Position numbers and translations under genes: made by a program. A DNA stretch of 28,748 nucleotides from a virus. Below, piece after piece: positions 13,207 to 22,600 of this stretch. The notes below the pieces were generated by a model, which worked only from the letters and a program-made list of their open reading frames with translations, was not told where the DNA came from and did not search any database. Position 1 is the first letter of the stretch; every line of letters begins with the position of its first letter. The DNA is taken from positions 1-28,748 of IMG/VR virus record IMGVR_UViG_3300032213_000838, one strand, 5' to 3'.

Positions 13207-13299
13207 CAGTTTGTGTTGAAAAAATTGTAGCCCCCCTCATCATCACCGCGCTTCATCCGCCTCATTAAAAGTTTGTGTCGGCACAGTTTGTGTCGAAAA
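13207..13299 (+). repeat. Direct repeats CAGTTTGTGTYGAAAA
   Basis: CAGTTTGTGTTGAAAA at 13207-13222 and CAGTTTGTGTCGAAAA at 13284-13299 differ by one base. A shorter copy AGTTTGTGTCGG lies at 13270-13281. A related CACAGTTTTGTC overlaps the palindrome near 13139-13150. The 13034-13308 interval otherwise shows no gene. The repeats may bind a replication or regulatory protein. Confidence 0.55.
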
Positions 13300-13308
13300 T
13301 TTTTGGGC

Positions 13309-13334
13309 AAAAAAATAACCCCCCTTTCGGGGGG
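13309..13334 (-). terminator. Rho-independent terminator, minus strand
   Basis: Six C and six G residues form a perfect stem (13319-13324 with 13329-13334), loop GAAA on the minus strand, followed there by TTATTTTTTT. It lies 16 bases after the stop of the 211-aa gene. The plus strand also has a T-rich tract after the stem, so it may work both ways. Confidence 0.9.
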
Positions 13335-13349
13335 CTACTTTCTTTTTCT

Positions 13350-13985
13350 TTAGGCTTTTACTTTAACCTTGATTTGGTTGTTTTGTAGTTGCATAATCCA
13401 ACCCTCGATTACTTTAGCCTCTTTCTTTCCTTTTTCGGTTAGTTGTCCGACAGGTTTCATTGAGGTTATTCCTTGGTAAATTGCGCTTACCAAATCCTCA
13501 ACATTAACCGCTTTCGCTGGTTTCTTTTCTACCTTCGGTTTAGTTGAGCCATCACGGGTTTGGCTTTCTTTTTTCGTGGCGGTTTTCGTATCTAATTCCT
13601 CGAAGGTTTTGATTCCTTCGATATGAGATTTTGCGCCACCCGCTTTCTTATCTGCCAATACGCGAGCAGATAGGGAAAGGATTTTCGATACCTTTATTCC
13701 TTCGATTTCATTTGAGTATTTTGCAATAATCAAATTGGCAACGGGAATACTTTCGGCATGAGTTGGAAGGATTACGGGCTTGATATTTATATCCTTGAGA
13801 AGTGATTGCATAGATGCTTTCACTTCGCGGATAGTTGTGCCTGCTTGCATTTCTTTTGCAACCATTTGCACAAATTGGATTGCTTGAGAATTGCTATCTA
13901 CACCGCTTGCAATTAACTCGGTGTATTCGTTTTTAATTGCTTGGTTTTCTTTCACTGTTTCCTTTACTGCTTTTTCTTTTGCCAT
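13350..13985 (-). CDS. Lys-rich 211-aa protein, unknown function
   Basis: It is preceded by AAAAGGAAA and a consensus promoter and followed by a strong terminator, so it is a single-gene transcript. The N-terminus is charged and helical (MAKEKAVKETVKENQAIKNEY). The middle is mixed alpha/beta (AQAIQFVQ-like and NIKPVILPTHAESIPVANLIIA). A basic low-complexity linker (about 133-160, TKTATKKESQTRDGSTKPK) leads to a C-terminal helical domain ending QIKVKVKA. Composition suggests nucleic-acid binding. It uses more GCG, CGC and ATT codons than its neighbours, hinting at high expression or different origin. No family is recognised. Confidence 0.78.
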   Translation of the reverse strand: MAKEKAVKETVKENQAIKNEYTELIASGVDSNSQAIQFVQMVAKEMQAGTTIREVKASMQSLLKDINIKPVILPTHAESIPVANLIIAKYSNEIEGIKVSKILSLSARVLADKKAGGAKSHIEGIKTFEELDTKTATKKESQTRDGSTKPKVEKKPAKAVNVEDLVSAIYQGITSMKPVGQLTEKGKKEAKVIEGWIMQLQNNQIKVKVKA

Positions 13986-14035
13986 GATTTTATTTCCTTT
14001 TCTTTTGGTGGGTACTCGGTTTCCCCATTGGCTTT

Positions 14036-14064
14036 ATTATCGGGGTTGAGGTTGCCTATGTCAA
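14036..14064 (-). promoter_or_regulatory. Consensus sigma-A-type promoter
   Basis: The minus strand has TTGACA (14064-14059), a 17-base spacer and GATAAT (14041-14036). Transcription would start near 14029, about 44 bases before the ATG at 13985. It is the best housekeeping-type promoter seen in the window and lacks the palindrome. Confidence 0.8.
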
Positions 14065-14091
14065 CAACCAACGCAATTTATTTTCTAGGCT

Positions 14092-14108
14092 TGTCATATT
14101 CTATGAAA
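14092..14108. promoter_or_regulatory. Degenerate copy of the palindrome
   Basis: TGTCATATTCTATGAAA matches the palindrome at 14 of 17 bases, all mismatches in the right half. It lies 28 bases upstream of the -35 box of the 13985 gene, where a regulator could act on that promoter. Confidence 0.35.
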
Positions 14109-14661
14109 TCGGACATATCGGACACCCTAAGCCTGAGCGTGTAATCCTTGCGAGGTTGACCTGTGAGGTGGGTTTCGTGGCAGATAGGGAATACATAGCC
14201 CTCACTTAATCGGTGGGCTTATTGCTGCCAATTATTATTTATTTATTATCCGAGGGAAATCTTTTTAATTCTGCCCCCTTAGTTATGCGTGGGAGATAGT
14301 AAACCCCTAGCAATTAGCAATATCTATCTCATGCGTTAAGTAATGCCTATAAATAGCGTGTAATAATAGTTTTGAGGGGGGGTTATTAACTAAACTTAAC
14401 GGGAGGGTATATAGTATCCCCCTAAAAATTGCTGTTATATTATACCCCCCCTTATATATTATACGCTCAGAATGAGCGTGATTATTACCTATCTGTTCGG
14501 TTTTAGTACTTTGAACAGGTTATCTATAGTAGATAACTTAATATAAGTTGGCTCCTTTTTATCCCGCCAACTATTATATATAATATTATAATATATAATT
14601 ATAATGGGATAGTTATGTCCGCTAATAGGGACCGTTAAATCAACGTTTATAGGGGGCAATT
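14109..14661. other. Non-coding, dyad-rich region between divergent blocks
   Basis: No gene is supported here. It holds GAGATAG/CTATCTC (14293-14299 with 14324-14330) flanked by repeated ATGCGT, and a hairpin ACGCTCA/TGAGCGT with 3-base loop (14463-14479). Two more are GTTATCTA/TAGATAAC with loop TAG (14519-14537) and AGTTGGC/GCCAACT (14546-14572). A stretch of about 34 A/T bases (14572-14606) follows. The 3' end must carry the late promoter for the terminase operon. An origin of replication or packaging site is plausible but unproved. Confidence 0.6.
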
Positions 14662-16530
14662 GTGGGCCGTAAAGCAGGGGTACAAAACATCCCTAAAGAC
14701 GTAGCCCAACTGCAGGTACTAGAACTGTTAGGGCAAGGCTCTACCGTAGTAGACGCTATGAAGGCCGTAGGCCGTAACGATGTTACATTCCGTCAATGGT
14801 CAATGTCAGACCCAGAGTTTAAAGACAAAGCGGACAAAGCCCGCCTAGCAGGCAAAGGTGTCAAGGCAGACCTGTCTAGCCTAAAAGATATTTCTTTTGA
14901 AGACTTCTCTGAGCAATTCCTAGACACTAAGTTATTTGACCATCACAAGGCTTGGGTTGATTTAGTAGAGGGTAAAGAGCCAAGGTTCATCCACCCTAGC
15001 ATGACCTATGAGCAAGCAGCAACCAATCGTATTCTTATTAACGTTCCACCAGAGCATGCTAAGTCCACAGTACTTACCATCAACTACGTTACCTATCGTT
15101 TATCTATAGACCCTAACGTTAGAATTATTATTGTATCAAAGACGCAAGGTATGGCTCGTAAGTTCCTATCTGCGATTAAGACAAGATTAAGCCATCCTAA
15201 CTGGACCAAGATGCAGGTGTCCTTCGGACCTAATGGTGGCTATAAAGCGGATTCACCAACTTGGTCAGCCGACATGATTTATCTAGGAGCAGGAAGAGAC
15301 TCTGGAGAGAAAGACCCTACTGTGCAAGCATTAGGATTTGGTTCTCAGATTTACGGTGCTCGCGCCGACCTGATTATCCTTGATGATGTGGTGATGAACG
15401 CAAATGCCCATGAGTGGGAGAAGCAAATTGAATGGCTTCAAAAAGAAGTTATCACCCGCCTAGGGCGGCACGGTAAACTGCTTATAGTAGGAACCCGTGT
15501 CGCGCCTATTGATTTATATAAAATGATTAGAGACCCTGAACAATGGACAGGTGGCAAAACTCCATTTACATACATGGCTATGCCAGCCGTATTAGAATTT
15601 GATGAAGACCCCAATAACTGGAAAACACTCTGGCCTTGGACAGATAGAGCAGAAGGAGAACAGGACCAACCTAATGAGCAAGGATTATATCCCAAATGGG
15701 ATGGACCCTCGCTTTTTACAAGGAGGTCTGAAGTTGCTCCGAGTGTCTGGGCTATGGTCTACCAGCAAGAAGATGTCCAATCCGATTCCATATTCTCGCC
15801 AACAATTGTCGCAGGATGTGTTAACAGTATGCGAAAGCGTGGACCGCTTAAACGAGACACGGCAGGCCATCCCAAGAACGTAGATTCAACTTACACTATA
15901 ATTGGCTTTGACCCTGCAGTAACTGGACGCTCTGCTTTCGTAGCAGTATCTTACAATCGCGCTGATGGAAAAATTTATGTTTTAGACTGCGTGAATATGT
16001 CTGACCCATCTCCACAAAAAGAGAATGCTCTTATCAAAGAGTGGGTAGAAAAATTTAGGCCACAAGAGTTTAGGGTTGAGATTAACGCCCATCAGAAGTA
16101 CTATGCTATGGATACAGAACTACGTCAGTATCTAGCAACCTATGGTTGCCAACTTAACTCTCACTTTACTGGCAAGAACAAATGGGATGTAGGATTTGGT
16201 GTAGCCTCTATGGCAAGCCTCTTTGGCTCAACCAGAGATGGTAGATTTCTAGACAACAACATAATAGAGTTACCTTCCAATGAAGGCTCTGAGGGACTTA
16301 AGTCTTTAGTACAACAACTTATTATTTGGAAGCCTGATACTAAGAATCCAACTGACTGTGTAATGGCTTTATGGTTTGCTGTAATACGTTGCAGAGAACT
16401 AATGCAAACATCAAGTAGAGTTGGGCAGTATCAAACTAATAGATGGGCCACTAGGGCGCAAATGTCTACTAGAGGTTCACTTAATTTAGACGAAGCCTTT
16501 GCAGAACAATGGCAAGAAACATATAACTAA
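14662..16530 (+). CDS. Terminase large subunit with N-terminal helix-turn-helix domain
   Basis: The 622-aa packaging motor starts at GTG 14662 behind AGGGGGCAAT. The ATPase has an unusual Walker A, NVPPEHAKST (127-136, Lys134), and Walker B LIILDD (237-242). A coupling motif is VGTR. The RNase-H-like nuclease has Asp417 (GFDPAV), Glu473 (RVEINA) and Asp565 (TDCVMALWF). Residues about 10-60 (QVLELLGQGSTVVDAMKAVG then FRQW) resemble a small-terminase-type helix-turn-helix, and no separate small subunit gene is seen nearby. The enzyme cuts concatemers and pumps DNA through the portal. Confidence 0.95.
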   Translation: MGRKAGVQNIPKDVAQLQVLELLGQGSTVVDAMKAVGRNDVTFRQWSMSDPEFKDKADKARLAGKGVKADLSSLKDISFEDFSEQFLDTKLFDHHKAWVDLVEGKEPRFIHPSMTYEQAATNRILINVPPEHAKSTVLTINYVTYRLSIDPNVRIIIVSKTQGMARKFLSAIKTRLSHPNWTKMQVSFGPNGGYKADSPTWSADMIYLGAGRDSGEKDPTVQALGFGSQIYGARADLIILDDVVMNANAHEWEKQIEWLQKEVITRLGRHGKLLIVGTRVAPIDLYKMIRDPEQWTGGKTPFTYMAMPAVLEFDEDPNNWKTLWPWTDRAEGEQDQPNEQGLYPKWDGPSLFTRRSEVAPSVWAMVYQQEDVQSDSIFSPTIVAGCVNSMRKRGPLKRDTAGHPKNVDSTYTIIGFDPAVTGRSAFVAVSYNRADGKIYVLDCVNMSDPSPQKENALIKEWVEKFRPQEFRVEINAHQKYYAMDTELRQYLATYGCQLNSHFTGKNKWDVGFGVASMASLFGSTRDGRFLDNNIIELPSNEGSEGLKSLVQQLIIWKPDTKNPTDCVMALWFAVIRCRELMQTSSRVGQYQTNRWATRAQMSTRGSLNLDEAFAEQWQETYN

Positions 16531-16539
16531 GGAGATAAA

Positions 16540-16860
16540 ATGGCACTACCAATGATTGCAGCAGGTATCGCTGCCAGAGCAGTAGCAAAGAAAATTGCAA
16601 CAAGAGCCGTAGGCGGCATTACTGGTAAAGGTGCTAAGACTGTAAATCCAGTTTATCAAAATGTAAGAGCGACTACAGATGCTATTCAAAAAAATTCAGT
16701 TAAGATAGCAAAAAGCCAAGCACAGATTAACGCAGAAGGCATTGCAAAAGGCAGAGCCGCTATGGGGTTACCACCTAAACCAACTGCTCAAGAAATTGCA
16801 GCACGTGCAAGCAGAGAAAAAGCATCTCTTATGAAAAGTAGAATTAAAAGAGGTAAGTAG
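16540..16860 (+). CDS. Basic 106-aa protein between terminase and portal
   Basis: The ATG follows AAGGAG nine bases after the terminase stop. The N-terminus is hydrophobic and Ala/Gly-rich (MALPMIAAGIAARAVAKKIATRAVGGITGKG), the rest is strongly basic and helical, ending KSRIKRGK. It overlaps the portal start by one base (TAGTG). It could be a small head or ejection component, or a DNA-binding packaging helper. No family is recognised. Confidence 0.7.
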   Translation: MALPMIAAGIAARAVAKKIATRAVGGITGKGAKTVNPVYQNVRATTDAIQKNSVKIAKSQAQINAEGIAKGRAAMGLPPKPTAQEIAARASREKASLMKSRIKRGK

Positions 16861-18632
16861 TGGCATTAACGATTGAACAAATAGCAGCACGAGTTCAATC
16901 TCTTCGTTATCGTAATAGCGAGAGAGATGCTCGCAACCTTGACGTACTTTCTGTTCGTAAAGGACAAATATCACAAGTATATCCTGATTTTTTTCCAGAA
17001 GGTGTAGACGCTAATGTCGTGGCAAATTTTATTGACATCGTTGCCAGGGACCTTTCAGAAGTTATGGCACCTCTTCCAGCAGTTAACTGCTCGGCCGCTA
17101 ATGCGGTTAATGACCGTGCTCGTAATTTTGCTGACAAGCGTACTCGTATTGCTAGTAATTATTTTCAAAATTCTGACCTATCGGTCCAGATGTACCAAGG
17201 AGCAGACTGGTATATAACTTACGGCTTTGTTCCGTTTATAATTGAATTAGATGATGAAGCAAAACTACCTAGAATTCGACTAGAGAATCCAATTGGTTCC
17301 TATCCAGAGTTTGACCGTTATGGTCGTTGTGTAGCATTTGCTAAAAGATACAGTCTTACATTAGGTGAGTTAGTCAGCCAGTTCCCAGAGTATGATAATA
17401 TACTTCTAGGTCCTTTAGGATATAAGCAAGACCTAAATGGCATGATTGAAATGATTCGTTATTACGATAAAGACCAATCAGTTGTTTATATTCCTGCAAG
17501 AGACAATTTAGTTTTATCAAAGGCTAAGAATCCTATTGGTAAAATAATGATAGTTGTAGCACGTAAGCCGTCTATTGACAGCGAACTACGTGGACAATTT
17601 GACGATGTACTTGGAATTCAGTTACTCCGCAACCGTTTCGCCTTATTGGCAATGGAAGCAGCGGAGAAATCAGTACAGGCACCTATTGTACTTCCACAAG
17701 ATGTACAAGAATTACAGTTGGGTGGAGATGCGGTTATCCGCACCGCAAACCCAGCAGGTGTTCGTCGAGTAGAACTAACAATACCACAGGGCGCATTTAC
17801 AGAACAGACATTACTTAACTCAGAACTTCGTGTAGGAACTCGTTATCCAGAATCACGTACTGGTAATATCGATGCATCTGTTGTTACAGGTCAAGGTGTA
17901 CAGGCTCTTATGGGAGCATTTGATACACAAGTTAAATCAGCACAGGCAATATTTGCTGCAGCACTTCGTGATGTTATAAGTATCTGTTTTGAAATTGACG
18001 AATTAATATTTTCTGATGAAAAAACAATTCGTGGAGTAGATTCTGGTTCACCATACGAAATTACTTACAAGCCAAGTAAAGACATTAAAGGTGATTATTC
18101 AGCCGATGTAAGATATGGAATGCTCGCTGGTCTTAATCCAGCCCAAGGACTTATCTTTATGTTACAGGCTCTTGGAGGCAAGTTAATATCTAAAGACATG
18201 GCTATGCGTGAGTTGCCATTTACAGTTAACGTAACACAAGAACTTGAAAAAATTGAAATTGAGGATATGCGTACAGCATTACTCAGTGGTATTACAGCAA
18301 TGGCTCAGGCTATACCAGCGATGGCAACACAGGGACAAGACCCGTCAGTCATGGTAAATAAAATTGCTGCGGTAATCAAGGCTCGCCAAAAGGGACAAGC
18401 ATTAGAAGATGCTATTGAGGCTACCTTTACACCGCAACAACAGGTCCCTCCTGCTGGTGCCCCTAATCCAACGGTTGAGCAAACGTCCCCTGCTCCCCTT
18501 GGTGGTCCAGTAGGAGGCTCTCCTTCTCCAATACCACAACAACAACAAGGAGAAGATGTTATGAGTTTAATTTCTGGACTAACAGGTACAGGAAGAGGAA
18601 CAGCAAGCGTTAGAAGTGTAAGACGTAGATAA
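16860..18632 (+). CDS. Portal protein
   Basis: The 590-aa protein lies next after the terminase block and has the composition of a portal: N-terminal helices (RVQSLRYRNSERDARNLDVLSVRKG), the wing region (VANFIDIVARDLSEVMAPLP, ADWYITYGFVPFIIELDDE), ENPIGSYPEFD, and long helices around LRNRFALLAMEAAEKSVQAP. The C-terminal ~70 residues are Pro/Gln-rich, ending in a basic tail RGTASVRSVRRR. It forms the dodecameric DNA channel at one capsid vertex. GTG start overlaps the preceding TAG. Confidence 0.88.
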   Translation: MALTIEQIAARVQSLRYRNSERDARNLDVLSVRKGQISQVYPDFFPEGVDANVVANFIDIVARDLSEVMAPLPAVNCSAANAVNDRARNFADKRTRIASNYFQNSDLSVQMYQGADWYITYGFVPFIIELDDEAKLPRIRLENPIGSYPEFDRYGRCVAFAKRYSLTLGELVSQFPEYDNILLGPLGYKQDLNGMIEMIRYYDKDQSVVYIPARDNLVLSKAKNPIGKIMIVVARKPSIDSELRGQFDDVLGIQLLRNRFALLAMEAAEKSVQAPIVLPQDVQELQLGGDAVIRTANPAGVRRVELTIPQGAFTEQTLLNSELRVGTRYPESRTGNIDASVVTGQGVQALMGAFDTQVKSAQAIFAAALRDVISICFEIDELIFSDEKTIRGVDSGSPYEITYKPSKDIKGDYSADVRYGMLAGLNPAQGLIFMLQALGGKLISKDMAMRELPFTVNVTQELEKIEIEDMRTALLSGITAMAQAIPAMATQGQDPSVMVNKIAAVIKARQKGQALEDAIEATFTPQQQVPPAGAPNPTVEQTSPAPLGGPVGGSPSPIPQQQQGEDVMSLISGLTGTGRGTASVRSVRRR

Positions 18633-18646
18633 AAAGGTAGGGGACA

Positions 18647-19189
18647 ATGACAACTATTATAGGTATAGAACATAAAGATAGATGCTTCATAGTTGCTGAT
18701 AGTCAAACAACTGATGCTGAAGGTAGAATCTACACACATCCTGAAGTAAAAAAGATTTCTGAAAATGGAATGTTTTTGATTGCTGGCTCTGGAGAAACAT
18801 TACCTTGTGATATAGCCCAACATATTTGGGAATCACCAGTACCTACCAAGCAAGACAAAGAAGACCTTTATCATTTTATGATTGTAAAGGCAATGCCATC
18901 TCTTCGTAAATGTATGACAGATAATGGTTATAATTTTGATGAAGATACAAAAGAAAATCGTTTTCAATTTATAATGGCTGTTGGTGGAGAAATATTTGAT
19001 GTTGACCAAGAGTTATCAATAAGTAAATCTGCAGATGGAGTGTACGCAGTAGGTTCTGGAGCAGCATATGCATTAGGTGCATTACATGCTGGTGTAGATG
19101 CTTATGAAGCAATGGAGATTGCATCTAAACTTACTGCATTTACTGCAGGTCCATATATATCAAAAGAACAACCTAGAAAAATTAAGTAG
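18647..19189 (+). CDS. Proteasome beta/HslV-like Ntn hydrolase, candidate head protease
   Basis: The 180-aa protein begins MTTIIGIEHKDRCFIVADSQ. After removal of Met, Thr1 is the expected nucleophile and Asp17 falls at exactly the proteasome/HslV position. VKK (Lys34/35) matches the catalytic lysine region, with a short insertion. The second half has AVGSGAAYALGALHAG, matching HslV IGSGGPYAQAAARAL, followed by DAYEAMEIASKLTAFTAGPYI. There is no propeptide. It lies between portal and capsid genes, the usual place of a prohead protease, and no HK97- or herpes-type protease is seen. A role in capsid maturation, or in degrading host proteins, is inferred. Confidence 0.85.
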   Translation: MTTIIGIEHKDRCFIVADSQTTDAEGRIYTHPEVKKISENGMFLIAGSGETLPCDIAQHIWESPVPTKQDKEDLYHFMIVKAMPSLRKCMTDNGYNFDEDTKENRFQFIMAVGGEIFDVDQELSISKSADGVYAVGSGAAYALGALHAGVDAYEAMEIASKLTAFTAGPYISKEQPRKIK

Positions 19190-19198
19190 GAGGATAAA

Positions 19199-19657
19199 AT
19201 GTCGTCAATGAATTCATCAGAAACTCGTGGAGGATACCAACCAAATGCCCCACAAAATAATCCTACTAATGTTAATGGACTAGGTGGCAATGGAACTAGT
19301 GGTGATTACACTGGTTTTGCCTATGGACAAAATCAAGCAATTAATCAAACTAGAGAAGCAGGTAATGCTGCAATTTCTCAAATGAATGCAGGTCAACCTA
19401 GTTTAACAGAGAATATAACTCAAACTCCAATTCCATCAATCTTAGATGAGACTCAAAATAAAAATCAAAGCATTATGGATGGTGCACCAATAGGGCCTGG
19501 AGCAAATTCTCTTCAAGGATTACCTAGAAATCCTTCTAATGACCCTGATATAGATATTATTCGTGACCAATATCCACTTATGCAGGTATGGGCAAGTATG
19601 CCTGGTACATCAAGGCAAACAGCAGAATTTGTAAATTATTTAGGGCAAATTATATAA
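19199..19657 (+). CDS. Asn/Gln-rich 152-aa virion-module protein
   Basis: The ribosome site AGGAGGATAAA precedes the ATG region (starts at 19199 or four codons in). The first ~120 residues are low-complexity, rich in Asn, Gln, Gly, Pro and Ser. A short C-terminal segment (IIRDQYPLMQVWASMPGTSRQTAEFVNYLGQII) looks folded. The stop overlaps the giant gene's ATG (TAATG), so translation is coupled. It could be a head-associated or ejection-linked protein. No family is recognised. Confidence 0.7.
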   Translation: MSSMNSSETRGGYQPNAPQNNPTNVNGLGGNGTSGDYTGFAYGQNQAINQTREAGNAAISQMNAGQPSLTENITQTPIPSILDETQNKNQSIMDGAPIGPGANSLQGLPRNPSNDPDIDIIRDQYPLMQVWASMPGTSRQTAEFVNYLGQII

Positions 19658-22600
19658 TGAGTCTTTGGGACAGAATAGCAAATGTACAAAACTTATTCTG
19701 GAATAGAAGTAATCTTAATAGTCCAGTAAAAATCTTTAACTCACATGGTTATGTCAATTATGGGGTTGCTAAAGATATCGCTATCAATTTACCAGCAAAT
19801 CCTGCAAGTTTTATAGCAGCAAATGAAGATGGAAAAGAATTATTAAATAATAGCACTACAAATCCAGGCTGGAACCAGACTGTTGAAAAAACAAGACAAA
19901 CAGCATTAAATACTTTAGGAGCCGCTGCTCAAAATCCATTAACCGCAATTGGTGGTGGTGCAGCAGTAGGTACAGTTTTAGGACCCGCTGGAGCAGCAGG
20001 TGGAGCAATACTTGGTGGTAGTGTATATACAATAGGTGCTTTAGATAAAGCAACCGAAGGTAGATTAGGCAATGCTTTAATGTCTCCTACTAAAGGTGTT
20101 CGTTCAAATTACGCTTTTGTTAGAGAAGCAACAAATGCAAATGTATCTTTAGGTTTACTTGCTGGACTTGCTCAAATAGGTGGAGCAATTGCAGGTGGTG
20201 CAGCCGCTATTGGCGCAGGTGCTGCTGCAGGTTCTGTCATACCTGGAATTGGTACCGCTGTAGGCGGTTTAGCAGCAGCAGGTGCTGTGCTTGGATTTTA
20301 TGGTGGCGGAAAAATTGCAAGAACAGCCTCAGAATCTGGTGCTTTGGGTGGAGAATTGCAAAAAGCAGCAGTGTTCTCTCAATCTGTTCAAGGACAAGAA
20401 AAATATAATATTGGTAGAGATGTTGTTAAATCAGCAGGATATGTTTTAGGTTCAAAAACTTTACAAAATACAGATACTGGTATTGGGGCTGTAACCTCTG
20501 GTCTTATTAATATTTTCGCAGAAATTCCATTAGACCCAAGCATTAAAGGCGTACAGATTGCAGGCAGAACTACAAGGGCTGCTACCGTTGGTGGTATTTC
20601 AACAGCAAAACAAGGTTTAGTTGGTGGAAAGTTACAGAGTATACTTGATACTCCTGAAAAAATACAATTAAGATTAAACAAAGATGTAGATTTATTAAAG
20701 AGAACTGCTGCTGGAGAACAAACAGCATATACTCCAATGGTTGATTTTATTAGCAAAAATGATGCTGCAACAGTTAAACTGCGTACAGAGTTCTCATTAG
20801 GTGATGAAACATCACATGTAGCAGCAGCACTAATGGCCGGAAAATCTCCATCTGAAATTACTCTATTACTTAGAATTGGTCGCGGTGATGCTACTGCTAT
20901 TGATGAATTAGCAATTAAGCATAAAGGTACATATGCTCAATTAATTAGAGCAGAAAGTAAATTAAACAAAGCCGAAATGGAAAACATTGGCTTTAAAACA
21001 AATAATAAACTTCTTAAAAAAGCATATAAAGATAAAGAAAAAATTCTTGCTGGCGAGTTAGATGAACTAAGAGGCAAATATGCTGGTCTTGATAAAGCAT
21101 TAAGTTTAAATAGTGCTTTGCAAGAAAGAACCGTTTCTATTTTTCCAATTATTGAAAAAGCAAGAAATGATGTTGCTATGCAAAAAGCAGCAAATAAACT
21201 GGGTATTAATAAATCTGATTTAACCCAAAGAGAAACTAATTTTGGAAAAATTACCCAAAGAGTATTTCAAGATAATACTTTTGGAGTTGTAGTTCGCCTT
21301 ATTGAAAGATACACAGACGATGCACCTCACAGCACGGTTAATTTTAATGACCCAATTCAGTCCACAACTAGAGTTCGTACAAGTATTAGAGCAGGCGTTC
21401 AAAGAAATTTATTTCAAAAAGATGAAGTAGTAGACTTATACAACAGATTTATAAACTCTCGTTTTGAGGGAGATAAATTAAAATATGTTGAGGATTTTAC
21501 TAAAACGGTTTTTGAACGATTAGCAATCAAGTATGGCATTCCAGAATCTAGTAAAGATATAGTTTTAAGTGAGTATCTTTATAGAATGAGAAAAAATCAA
21601 CAATTGGCAAAACAAGCCAATGTTGAAGGTAAAGCCTATATGATTGATAATGGTGAAGTTGTTGGAGACCCAGTTTTAATATCTCAACTTGCTAATGGAA
21701 GTTATTTACCGGATATAGTTTTACTTGACAATGCTTTTAAACAATTCAAGAGTAGAGCAAATAAAGATTTTGGCGGTTTAGTAACACCAGCGGTAACGGC
21801 AAAGTTTTTATTAGATGAATATAACTCTATATGGAGAAACTTTACTTTAGCACGTATTGGGTACCCATTAAACATTACTCGTGATAACACACTTCGTATT
21901 GCTGCTGACGGACAATGGTTTAATGTTGTAAAAACTTTTGGCAAAGAAACAATGGAAGATTTTACTAATTCAGGTAATACTGTAGAAAAAATCAAACGTT
22001 GGACAAAAGGTATTACAGATAAAAATTATAGCATAAAATCAGTTAGAAAAGAACTTGATGACCGTGTTGCTCTTTTAGCAAGTATTGAAAAAAACATACC
22101 TAGCACGCTTCCTAAAAAAATTAAACCAGAACTTCAAAGAACTTTGGAATACCAGGCCAAAGTTAAAAGAAGTGTTGAGTTGTTACAAATTAAAGAAGCA
22201 GAATTAATAAGCAATATTCCTACTCCTAGGGTTGGAAGAAAACCAACTGTTATTTCTGATTACTCTTTTAATAGTTATAGAGATGGTATTTATGGCCGTA
22301 TAACTATGGATAAAATTCGTGGTAGAGATGATATACGTGGTTTATTAGAATCTAATAGAGAATTGCAATTAGCAGAAATTCGCCGTGACAGAACTGGCGG
22401 AACCTGGATTCAACCAACTTTAACAAATGAAAGTTTGCATTTAAAGTCTTGGGAAAATATTCTTGCAAACGTCTTACCCAGCGACCCTGTTGCCATGAAA
22501 ATAATGCAGGGCGTTCCTAAATCAAAAGTTGTTAAGTTTATTAAGAGTGAAGAACTTGGAACTTACATTGATAGATTTGCATACGACCCTACTAAAAAAC

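Noticed and set aside
13057-13299. CRISPR-like array
   Set aside because: Repeats are few, of two different kinds and unevenly spaced, with no uniform spacers or cas genes; the Cas4-like nuclease is a phage recombination type.
18305-18739. Reverse-strand frame opposite the portal C-terminus
   Set aside because: Low-complexity mirror of the Pro/Gln-rich portal tail; crosses a gene boundary.
19588-19656. Earlier start for the giant protein
   Set aside because: It lies inside the preceding gene; the TAATG overlap at 19657 matches the coupling seen throughout this operon.
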